A stretch of DNA of 64,000 bases from contig SVFQ01000016.1 of assembly GCA_015056765.1 (NCBI GenBank), forward strand, positions 1-64,000, given 5' to 3'. Position numbers and translations under genes: made by a program. The notes under the pieces were generated by a model. It ran no database searches. It worked only from the letters and a program-made list of their open reading frames with translations, and had not been told where the DNA came from. The first letter of the stretch is position 1, and the number at the start of each line of letters is the position of its first letter. Shown here piece by piece: positions 1-7,136 of the stretch. This DNA comes from Lachnospiraceae bacterium (lineage in GTDB: Bacteria > Bacillota > Clostridia > Lachnospirales > Lachnospiraceae).

Positions 1-79
1 AGGAACAGCTGAAACTATTGGCGGCATAGCGCCGTTTAGCACCTAAAGGTAATTTACACACAAAAAAGGACTTGACCAC
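1..79. other. window edge, no assignable gene
   Basis: Two short open stretches end here, one reading EQLKLLAA and stopping at base 29, the other ending at base 46. Either could be the tail of a gene upstream of the window, but neither is long enough to identify. I see nothing else that can be supported. Confidence 0.3.
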
Positions 80-412
80 TTTTCCATTCTCACATGCACG
101 CTTTTCCAAACCCTTGCATGTGAAATCCAACTTTTCTATTCTCACATGCACGCTTTTTCAAACCCTGGCATGTGAAATCCAACTTTTCCATTCTCACATG
201 CACGCTTTTCCAAACCCCGACATGCGAAATCCATCTTTCCCATTCTCACATGCACGCTTTTCCAAAACCCGACATGCAAAATTCAACTTTTCCATTCTCA
301 CATGCACACTTTTCCAAACCCCTTGCATGTGAAATCCAACTTTCCCATTCTCACATGCTCGCTTCCCCAAGCCCCGACATGTGAAAGTCAACTTTCCCAT
401 TCTCACATGCAA
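80..412. repeat. 52-bp tandem array with alternating inverted octamers
   Basis: The octamer TCACATGC starts at 90, 142, 194, 246, 298, 351 and 403, a period of 52 bp with one 53-bp step. Midway between successive copies sits its reverse complement GCATGTGA or a close variant (116, 168, 220, 272, 325, 377), so the array alternates orientation every 26 bp with 18-nt pyrimidine-rich spacers. Arms 3 and 4 are degenerate (ACATGCGA, ACATGCAA). Because 52 is not a multiple of three, the array reads open in several frames, which explains the overlapping ORF calls. I do not treat those as genes. It lies upstream of the CPBP protease gene and its role is unknown. Confidence 0.9.
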
Positions 413-485
413 AGGCAGTCCCGTTTTGCACTGCAAGTACTCCATCTTCTACCAACCAACCTGATGTCCTCCCATCTTCCCACTA

Positions 486-514
486 TTGTAGTTTTCTATT
501 TCTTCCTATACAAT
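486..514 (+). promoter_or_regulatory. promoter of the CPBP protease gene
   Basis: TTGTAG and TACAAT are separated by 17 bp, a sigma-A-type spacing. The pair lies 33 bp upstream of the chosen start codon and downstream of the repeat array, so the array would not be within the transcript. Confidence 0.5.
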
Positions 515-547
515 AAACCTAACGTTTTTATAGTAGGAGGAAAACAT

Positions 548-1591
548 ATGACAAACGTGGAAAAGAAACGACTTATCTTGTTTATCGCCATTGCTTATGG
601 CGTTACGATCATCATGAGCATCTTCATGAAGATTGGGCTGAACAATGGACATGATTTATCAGCATTTATGAATGTCATGATGACTTACCCGGCTTGTGGT
701 GTCATCCTGGGGCTTCTATGTTTCGGCGACAAAGAAATGAAGCTTCCAAAAATTGGCTACCTCGTATTCCTAGTTACATCCGCTATCATGGTAGTCGTCG
801 CACTCCTGTCTGCATTCTTACCGGAGACCATGATAGAGTCGGGTGCCGGTTTGATTTCCAATTGGAACATGTACAGCCAGTATGTACTCCTGGCAGGATC
901 TGCCATCGCTTATATTCTTTTCTGGGTATGTGGAAAGGAAAAAAGAAAAAATGCCGGACTTAGTCGTAATCATGTACTTCTGAGTATTGCCTTCGTAGCA
1001 CTCTTTATCCTATTCTTTGTGCTACGAATCTACATCGGATATGGTGTTGTGAAACTTGGAGGTATCGACCCGGGATTTGACACATTAAATGCCACAGTTT
1101 TCAATTTAAACACCTGGATTACCTGCGGTATTCTCTTACTAAACTTCCCGCTGACCTTCATCGCTTTCCTGGGTGAAGAATACGGTTGGAGATACTACTT
1201 ACAGCCAATTATGCAGAAGAAATTCGGCCTTCGAGGCGGTGTTCTTTTACTTGGTGTTATATGGGCCATCTGGCACCTGGGCGCAGACTTCATGTTCTAC
1301 TCTACAGATAGCGGTCCTCAGATGTTTGTCGCACAGCTGATTACCTGTGTAGCTCTTGGTATCTTCTTTGGATATGTATTTATGAAGACCCAGAATATAT
1401 GGGCCATCGCCATCATGCACTACATTAACAATAATTTCATCGTCATATTCTCCGGCGGAGATGTAAATGTACTGCAGAACCAGACAGTAAGCTGGGGCGC
1501 GTTGATTGTTTCCCTGGTTCAAAACCTGATTTTCATGGCATTTATCCTAGCGCCAATTTACAACAAGAAAAAAGAAGTCGCAGAATCTTAG
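548..1591 (+). CDS. CPBP family intramembrane metalloprotease
   Basis: A 347-aa multi-pass membrane protein of the CPBP/Abi family (type II CAAX prenyl protease-like). The family signatures are all visible near the C-terminal half: GEEYGWRYYLQPIM carries the EExxxR metal/catalytic motif, followed by WAIWHLGADF (second motif with His) and HYINNN (third motif). At least seven hydrophobic segments are apparent. Bacterial members are linked to bacteriocin self-immunity or processing of small peptides; the substrate here cannot be read from context. The ORF track starts at 302 inside the repeat array, but the ATG at 548 has TAGGAGG seven bases upstream and begins a natural N-terminus (MTNVEKKRL). 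A 70-bp segment of its 3' end recurs at 2644-2712. Confidence 0.88.
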   Translation: MTNVEKKRLILFIAIAYGVTIIMSIFMKIGLNNGHDLSAFMNVMMTYPACGVILGLLCFGDKEMKLPKIGYLVFLVTSAIMVVVALLSAFLPETMIESGAGLISNWNMYSQYVLLAGSAIAYILFWVCGKEKRKNAGLSRNHVLLSIAFVALFILFFVLRIYIGYGVVKLGGIDPGFDTLNATVFNLNTWITCGILLLNFPLTFIAFLGEEYGWRYYLQPIMQKKFGLRGGVLLLGVIWAIWHLGADFMFYSTDSGPQMFVAQLITCVALGIFFGYVFMKTQNIWAIAIMHYINNNFIVIFSGGDVNVLQNQTVSWGALIVSLVQNLIFMAFILAPIYNKKKEVAES

Positions 1592-1614
1592 AAAATACAA
1601 AGAAGTTTCCGTTT

Positions 1615-1645
1615 CAAAAAAGGGATTGCCCTAAGGGCAATCCCT
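1615..1645. terminator. bidirectional terminator shared by convergent genes
   Basis: An 11-bp perfect stem, AGGGATTGCCC, loop TAA, GGGCAATCCCT. On the minus strand it is followed by TTTTTT (A run at 1615-1620). The stop codon of the minus-strand gene lies in the loop side of the stem, so the last residues of that protein are encoded by the terminator itself. Confidence 0.85.
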
Positions 1646-2359
1646 ATTGATTTCGATTGGATACTCTTTGCTTTCCTCCAGTGCGTCATACTTCACTGTC
1701 AGTACATGGCTCGCTGAATCCACAGAATAGCTTTCTATCTGAACTACCACATATTCGTCTCCTTTTCCGGAGCCGGCAGTTTTCAGACAAAGCGGCCGCT
1801 TTTGAAACTCTTCCAGAATCCTAGGCAGCGCCTCTTCGATTATCCGGTATGCTTCTTCTTTAGATGATACATATCCATATGGAATGAGGTAGTCATCTGT
1901 GGCCCAACGCAAACCGTTTTCTACGTCCATCGCCTGTTTTCCATCTACAGTTTCCTGCTTCTGTCCAACCACATCATCTGCCCACTTCACAGCATCCCCT
2001 GCAAATACCTCTGCGGAATAATTTGCTTTGTGATGAGCATCCATTACCTTACCAGTAGCTGCCACCAGCAAAATCACGATTACAGGAAGGAAAGGCAATA
2101 GTTTAAACCCTACATGCATACTGGCCAAGACAGCATTTGTCTTCAGCCATTTGCACCAAAACCCCAACATAATCACATACGCGGCCATTAGGATAATCCA
2201 GGCAATTTTATAGATTCCTGCAAATACTATAGCGCCGCCCAAGGCATCCAATCCGCCTTTTGGTCCTAGTGCCTTGCCCAAACGTGGCATCGCCAGGCAC
2301 GTAAAAGCCGGAAGTACAATACAGACTCCCATGTAAATTAATAATTGTGACTTATTCAT
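1631..2359 (-). CDS. hypothetical membrane protein
   Basis: A 242-aa protein I do not recognise. The first ~105 residues contain three hydrophobic segments (about 6-24, 42-68 and 86-103), then a soluble, mostly acidic C-terminal part with a YGYVSSKEEAYRIIEEALP helix region and a beta-rich end. The start has GGGGG seven bases before the ATG. It is a single-gene unit convergent with the CPBP gene. Its C-terminus (RDCP) is encoded inside the terminator stem, which suggests that the original stop codon was lost or that the terminator formed from coding sequence. No catalytic motif is visible. Confidence 0.7.
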   Translation of the reverse strand: MNKSQLLIYMGVCIVLPAFTCLAMPRLGKALGPKGGLDALGGAIVFAGIYKIAWIILMAAYVIMLGFWCKWLKTNAVLASMHVGFKLLPFLPVIVILLVAATGKVMDAHHKANYSAEVFAGDAVKWADDVVGQKQETVDGKQAMDVENGLRWATDDYLIPYGYVSSKEEAYRIIEEALPRILEEFQKRPLCLKTAGSGKGDEYVVVQIESYSVDSASHVLTVKYDALEESKEYPIEINRDCP

Positions 2360-2456
2360 ATCTGTACCCCCTAAACCTAGTCATATTCTTAGTTTATCAT
2401 GATTTTCTCATCATCCAAAGAACTCTTTCAAAACGTAGAAAAAAATGTTAGGAGGG

Positions 2457-2528
2457 ATGGATATGAGCCTAGAGCATAAGCCACTCTGCCCAAACGGAAT
2501 AGAAAAAGCTAGGAGTAGCCCCTCCTAG
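2457..2528 (+). CDS. possible 23-aa small ORF upstream of a terminator
   Basis: ATG at 2457, or at 2463 in the same frame, follows TTAGGAGGG and gives a 23-residue peptide ending at TAG 2526-2528. The last codons lie inside the hairpin at 2503-2535. The very strong ribosome binding site is the main support. It could be a small peptide gene, a leader peptide, or the relic of a gene otherwise lost from this scarred region. No family is recognisable. Confidence 0.25.
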   Translation: MDMSLEHKPLCPNGIEKARSSPS

Positions 2529-2535
2529 CTTTTTT
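2503..2535. terminator. terminator hairpin in the gap after the small ORF
   Basis: AGCTAGGAG and CTCCTAGCT form a 9-bp stem, extended to 13 bp by AAAA/TTTT, with loop TAGCCC and a T run on the plus strand. It is nearly symmetric, so it could act in both directions. Confidence 0.75.
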
Positions 2536-2643
2536 GTTGTGTTGTAAAAATCGTGATTTCATTTCTTTTTACAAACTTATTATACCAAATAACTGCGATT
2601 AGTCAAACCCAGTTATTCTCCTCTCTTTTTCCCATACACTGGC

Positions 2644-2712
2644 GCGGAGATGTAAATGTACTGCAGAACCAGACAGTAAGCTGGGCGCGTTGCTTGTTTC
2701 CCTGGTTCAAAA
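2644..2712 (+). pseudogene. frameshifted copy of the CPBP protease 3' end
   Basis: This 69-bp stretch repeats bases 1455-1524 of the CPBP gene with one deleted G and one A-to-C change. The reading frame gives GDVNVLQNQTVSWA and then shifts. No upstream homology to the rest of the protease is obvious. It abuts a terminator related to the one after the CPBP gene, so it may be what is left of a tandem protease copy after an internal deletion. Confidence 0.8.
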
Positions 2713-2740
2713 ACGGGATTGCCCTTAGGACAATCCCGTT
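2712..2740 (-). terminator. terminator of the chemoreceptor gene
   Basis: AACGGGATTG pairs with CAATCCCGTT, with one mismatch near the loop, and on the minus strand runs into TTTTT. The sequence is a near copy of the terminator at 1621-1645, in line with a local duplication. Confidence 0.8.
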
Positions 2741-2749
2741 TCTTTATAC

Positions 2750-4471
2750 TTATACTTGAAAGAAACTAATGGTTTCTGTCATGTTTTCTGCAAGATTCTG
2801 CAAATTATTCGCAGAGTCCGTAATGAGTGTGAAAGTAGCATTCAATTCTTCCATAGAAGCATTGGTTTCCTCTGCAGAAGCAGCGTTTTCCTCAGAAATA
2901 GCCGACAGATCTGCAATAATACCAACCAACTGATCTTTTGCTTCTGTAAGTTGCTGCATATGTGCTTTAATACTGTTTGCTCCATCTGACACATTAGCGG
3001 AGTTTTCCTCCATGATGGTCATATTCGCCTTTGTATTTTCCATCTGTACTTCCTGCTGAGAAAAGCTTTCATTCAGACGATTCATTACTTCCACAGATGC
3101 AGATGCGTCCTTTAACAGTTGATCTACAATATTCTTAATTTCGTCAGCACTCTCCCTGCTTTGTAAAGCCAGCTGACCGATTTCTGTAGCAACCACAGCA
3201 AAGCCTTTTCCTGCTTCACCTGCTCTGGCAGCCTCAATGCTGGCATTCAGCGAAAGTAGATTTGTCTGCGATGCAATAGATGTAATTGCATCCGAAAACT
3301 TAGAGATTTCTTTTGCGGACTCGTTAGTAGAATCTATGGTTCTACCGATATCCTGTACAGAGCTTTGTACTTCTTTGCTTTGACTAATGAGCTTATCCAT
3401 GGCTGCCATAGCATTTTCACAGGCAGTGCTCATTTCGTTTGCAACGCTGTTTAAATGTTCTACATTTCCGGAAACAAGTTCTATATCTTCTCCGATGTCT
3501 TGGGTATTACCTGCAGCACTTTCCACGCTTTCAGCCTGTCCCACAGCGCCCTTTGATATATCATCTACCGCCGATGTCACCTGGGAAGAAGCGTCACTGG
3601 CTTGATCAGCAGAATTGCTTAACTCCGTACCGGCATTTTTCAATTCCAATGCCATACTACGTGTACTGTCGATTACTTCTCGTAATTTCGTGCTTAATTG
3701 AATAGCGCCCTCTGCCAAAAGTCCGATTTCATCATTTCGCTTTACAAGAGACTCATCGATATTCAACGTGAGTTGTCCCTGTGCAAGCTTATCCATCTCG
3801 TCTGCAATAGACTTCATTTTCTTGGATGTCTTATTTGCTACAAGGTATCCCACAACAGAAAGTACCGCAGTCAAAACCGTAGCAAGAAGTGCCATAAATA
3901 CTACAATACTACTGATTCTTCTGGAAATATCTGTAGCTTTCCTCCCGGCATAAGCCATAGCTACAGGGGTGCCGTCATCCTGGCACAAAGGTACGTAATA
4001 GGTATAATACTTTTCGGTTGCGCCGCCTGGCACTGTGTTCGGAATAAACAAACTCTGTTTGTTGCCAACGACGTTTTGGTACACTTCATCTGATACCTCA
4101 AATCCCGTCAGTTTCTTACCATTTTCAGTCATGGTAGTAATGACACGTTCCTTGCCATATAAAATAGAATATTCGATACCGGTTTCTTTCTTCAGATTAT
4201 CCACCAGTTCCTCATACTCTTGCATGACATTTTGTTCGCCTTTGTATAAGACACCATCCTGATAACTCCAGTCACCGTCCCAAACAGAAGACATTTCGCT
4301 GGCTAAGTGGGTTCCGGCAACGGTCAACTCTTCTTTCACCATGCTATGGTAAGTACTGGTCAACTCTACCGCGCAAATCACAGTTAAAACGATTGCTAAG
4401 CCCACCATGGCAGACAATGCCGCAAAGATTAATTTTTGGACTAGTTTTCCATTGTGCTCATGTTGTTCCAT
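2750..4471 (-). CDS. methyl-accepting chemotaxis protein
   Basis: A 573-aa transmembrane chemoreceptor. It has an N-terminal membrane helix (about 11-37), an extracytoplasmic sensor of ~145 residues with Cache-like character, a second membrane helix (about 189-213), a HAMP region, and a long cytoplasmic signalling helix pair. The conserved hairpin tip is clear: [20 protein letters not shown] followed by VATEIGQLA. It would signal to CheA/CheW; the ligand is unknown. The ORF track begins at a TTG; I chose the ATG two codons later because AGGAGG sits eight bases before it and only two before the TTG. No chemotaxis or flagellar genes lie nearby, so it is an orphan receptor here. Confidence 0.92.
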   Translation of the reverse strand: MEQHEHNGKLVQKLIFAALSAMVGLAIVLTVICAVELTSTYHSMVKEELTVAGTHLASEMSSVWDGDWSYQDGVLYKGEQNVMQEYEELVDNLKKETGIEYSILYGKERVITTMTENGKKLTGFEVSDEVYQNVVGNKQSLFIPNTVPGGATEKYYTYYVPLCQDDGTPVAMAYAGRKATDISRRISSIVVFMALLATVLTAVLSVVGYLVANKTSKKMKSIADEMDKLAQGQLTLNIDESLVKRNDEIGLLAEGAIQLSTKLREVIDSTRSMALELKNAGTELSNSADQASDASSQVTSAVDDISKGAVGQAESVESAAGNTQDIGEDIELVSGNVEHLNSVANEMSTACENAMAAMDKLISQSKEVQSSVQDIGRTIDSTNESAKEISKFSDAITSIASQTNLLSLNASIEAARAGEAGKGFAVVATEIGQLALQSRESADEIKNIVDQLLKDASASVEVMNRLNESFSQQEVQMENTKANMTIMEENSANVSDGANSIKAHMQQLTEAKDQLVGIIADLSAISEENAASAEETNASMEELNATFTLITDSANNLQNLAENMTETISFFQV

Positions 4472-4619
4472 ATTCAATTCCTCCTAATACACAATTTCAC
4501 ACAAAAGAAATTCTATCACTTGATTTTGAAACTTCAATTCCTATTGTTAATTTTTGTGGAATTTCATAGTTAAATTAGCTAAATTTACAGGATATTTTGT
4601 GTATTATTAAACTTGTATG

Positions 4620-4657
4620 CACAAAAAAAACAGCCATTTCCAAGCGAAATAGCTGTT
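4620..4657 (-). terminator. terminator of the SNF transporter gene
   Basis: AACAGCCATTTC and GAAATAGCTGTT form a 12-bp stem with one G-U pair on the minus-strand RNA and a 5-nt loop. A run of eight T's follows on that strand. Confidence 0.85.
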
Positions 4658-4669
4658 TCATAATATCCT

Positions 4670-6061
4670 CTATACAATTCCCAAAGCTTTCAGGAAAAGT
4701 ACCACCAACATAATCGGTGCGACGTATTTGATCATCACATTGTAAACACCTTTTCTGGCGAATTTTTCACCATTCTTTGTGATTTCATCTTCCACATATT
4801 TCGGTTTCAAAATCCAACCCACCAGGATACAAGTACCGACTGCCACAATTGGCATCAGCAGGTTATTACTTACGTAATCCATGATGTCCAGAATCTGTGC
4901 AACAGCACCATTTGGAAGTTTAATCTCAAAGTAGAACTTGTTGTAACCAAGGCAAACAACAATACCCAGTACAAGGGCAATCAAACCTTCTGCCAAAGTT
5001 GCCTGCTTCCTTTCCATATGGAACTTATCGATAAAGCTGGATACGATAGCTTCCAAAATGGAAACCGCACTTGTAGTCGCTGCGAAAAGCACCATGGCAA
5101 AGAAAAGGCAGCCTATCAAGTTACCTATCGGGCCCATTGCTTCAAATACCTTTGGCAGAGAAACAAACATCAGGCCAGGGCCGGAGGACTGCATGCCCTC
5201 TTTTCCCATAAAGGCATACACTGCAGGGATAATCATAACACCTGCAAGGAATGCAATAGCAGTATCAAAAATCTCAATCTGGCCAACTGACTTTGGCAGA
5301 TTGGACTCATCTTTCATATAAGAACCGTACGCAATCATGATACCCATGGCTACACTCAAACTGTAGAACAGCTGTCCCATGGCATCCATGGTGGTGGTAT
5401 AGATAGATTGGAAATTCAAACTCTCTGCGGAAGGAATAAAGAGAATCTTCAAGCCTTCCATACCGGTTCTCACTACGCCACTATCATCTGTATGACTGAT
5501 AGTCAGTGAAAAAGCGGAAATGATGATAATCAAAAATACCAGCAGTGGCATGACGATACGAGAAAACTTCTCGATACCTTTATCTACACCGCCCAAAACG
5601 ACTACCATCGTTAAGAATAAGAACACAATCATCATACCGATTGGTGTAGAGGTATCCGTAATGAAATCTGTGAAATAACCCTCTGTAGCAGTCTGCACAC
5701 CGGAACCGGTAAGGAATGCCAAGAAGTATTTCACTACCCAACCACCAATGACACAATAATACGGCATAATCATCATTGGAATAATACAAGCGATAACGCC
5801 AAGTCCCTTCCACTTCGGGCGAAGCTTACCATATGCAGTCAGTGGGCTCTGCTTTGTGTTACGTCCGATGGCTACCTCTGTGAGGAGAAGGGTAAAGCCA
5901 AAAGTCACGGCGAGAATCAAATAGATGACAAGGAATAATCCGCCTCCATCTCTCGCTGCCAAATAAGGGAATCTCCAAATATTCCCCAGTCCTACAGCTG
6001 ATCCTGCTGCTGCCAGGACAAAACCAATAGATCCTGTAAATGAATTCCTGTTTTTCCTCAT
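4670..6061 (-). CDS. sodium-dependent transporter, NSS/SNF family
   Basis: A 463-aa, roughly 11-12-helix transporter of the neurotransmitter:sodium symporter family, whose bacterial members import amino acids with Na+ (LeuT, MhsT, TnaT). The N-terminal signature GSAVGLGNIWRFPYLA is the unwound TM1 that binds Na+ and substrate, followed by DGGGLFLVIYL. Length fits the bacterial family. The gene starts eight bases after the holA stop codon, so it is probably translated from the same mRNA. A strong terminator follows it and ends the long minus-strand series. Substrate cannot be assigned from sequence. Confidence 0.9.
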   Translation of the reverse strand: MRKNRNSFTGSIGFVLAAAGSAVGLGNIWRFPYLAARDGGGLFLVIYLILAVTFGFTLLLTEVAIGRNTKQSPLTAYGKLRPKWKGLGVIACIIPMMIMPYYCVIGGWVVKYFLAFLTGSGVQTATEGYFTDFITDTSTPIGMMIVFLFLTMVVVLGGVDKGIEKFSRIVMPLLVFLIIIISAFSLTISHTDDSGVVRTGMEGLKILFIPSAESLNFQSIYTTTMDAMGQLFYSLSVAMGIMIAYGSYMKDESNLPKSVGQIEIFDTAIAFLAGVMIIPAVYAFMGKEGMQSSGPGLMFVSLPKVFEAMGPIGNLIGCLFFAMVLFAATTSAVSILEAIVSSFIDKFHMERKQATLAEGLIALVLGIVVCLGYNKFYFEIKLPNGAVAQILDIMDYVSNNLLMPIVAVGTCILVGWILKPKYVEDEITKNGEKFARKGVYNVMIKYVAPIMLVVLFLKALGIV

Positions 6062-6068
6062 AAAAATC

Positions 6069-7106
6069 CTATTTTACCTTTCTGCTGTGTTCCACCAGAA
6101 AGAGTTCCACGCCCATCTGCATGTCCATGAGGCCAGTCTTCATCTGTACTTCCAAATCAGCAGAATCTCGAAGGGTCTTCTTTAGATACTCCAATGGGAA
6201 TGCCTTACACTGCCGCATATAGATATCTGCCTGATAGGGTGACTTAAAGCCCATCCCCTTCATCACATCATTGCGGTCTGCATGTCCCCGAAGCAGAATC
6301 GTCTTCACTTGCAGCATCAGGTCAAACTGTCTATTGATCATAGCCAGAATATATAAAGGTGCTTCCCCTAATTCCAGCATGTCATAGTAGTAATCCAGCG
6401 CTGCTTTCTGATTTCCTGCTGCGATAGCATCTGTTAATTTGAAAATCTGACTGGTCACCTTCATGACGCAGATTTCTTCTACATCTTCCTTGGTGATCAC
6501 ATCTTTATTCATGGTAAAGTTTAGAAGTTTTTCCATCTCCTTAGAAAGAGTCTGCATCTCATCTCCCACCTGGTCGATGATAAACTGTGCTGTTTCTAAT
6601 GAGATTTGCTTGCCTTCCCTCTTGCACTGTACCCCTATCCACTGCTTGATATCCTGCTGGCTCAGTGGTGTAAACTCCAGACACTTGCCTACTTTTCCCA
6701 CTGTTTTGTAGGCTTTGCTCCTTTTGTCTACTGCACTCTCCACAAATACCATCACGGTAGATTCCGGTACTCTCTCCAAATACTCCGCAAGGGCATCTCC
6801 ACCGGATTTAAATAACCCTGTATTCTCTGCCAAAATCACTCTCCTCGTAGCGAAAAATGGCATCGTTTCGGCGATATCGATAATCTCCGGCAGGCGGAAC
6901 TCCTTGTCCGCCACTTTGGTAAGGTTCATGGCATCCGCGCCATCCATCAACGCATCCACCAGCTTCTTTTTATACTGATCCAGCAGATAGACCTCGTCAC
7001 CAAAAAGTAAATACACATTGGCGTACGTGCCGGTCTCAATATTCTGTTTGATCACATTCATAGAAGCTCTGGATTTATCCGCTGCTTCTTTTGCTATGCC
7101 AGCCAT
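6069..7106 (-). CDS. holA: DNA polymerase III subunit delta
   Basis: A 345-aa clamp-loader delta subunit, which opens the beta sliding clamp during DNA replication. The N-terminal domain has the typical NVYLLFGDEVYLLDQYKKKL start, an AAA+-like middle, and a C-terminal helical collar domain (LTDAIAAGNQKAALDYYYDML, then PLYILAMINRQFDLML). Length is standard. I keep the start at 7106 because AAGG lies five bases upstream; an internal ATG at 7061 aligns better with many homologues but has no clear ribosome binding site. It follows comEC by 30 bp, a common Firmicutes arrangement (comEC-holA). Confidence 0.92.
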   Translation of the reverse strand: MAGIAKEAADKSRASMNVIKQNIETGTYANVYLLFGDEVYLLDQYKKKLVDALMDGADAMNLTKVADKEFRLPEIIDIAETMPFFATRRVILAENTGLFKSGGDALAEYLERVPESTVMVFVESAVDKRSKAYKTVGKVGKCLEFTPLSQQDIKQWIGVQCKREGKQISLETAQFIIDQVGDEMQTLSKEMEKLLNFTMNKDVITKEDVEEICVMKVTSQIFKLTDAIAAGNQKAALDYYYDMLELGEAPLYILAMINRQFDLMLQVKTILLRGHADRNDVMKGMGFKSPYQADIYMRQCKAFPLEYLKKTLRDSADLEVQMKTGLMDMQMGVELFLVEHSRKVK

Positions 7107-7136
7107 ACGTGCCTTGCCTTTCTTCTGTTTACCATG

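Noticed and set aside
80-412. CRISPR array
   Set aside because: The units are full 52-bp tandem repeats with similar spacers of 18 nt and alternating inverted arms; there are no unique spacers of 30 or more bases and no cas genes.
72-445. ORFs across the repeat array (86, 70 and 83 aa)
   Set aside because: They arise because the 52-bp unit is open in several frames on both strands; no ribosome binding site and no conserved protein features.
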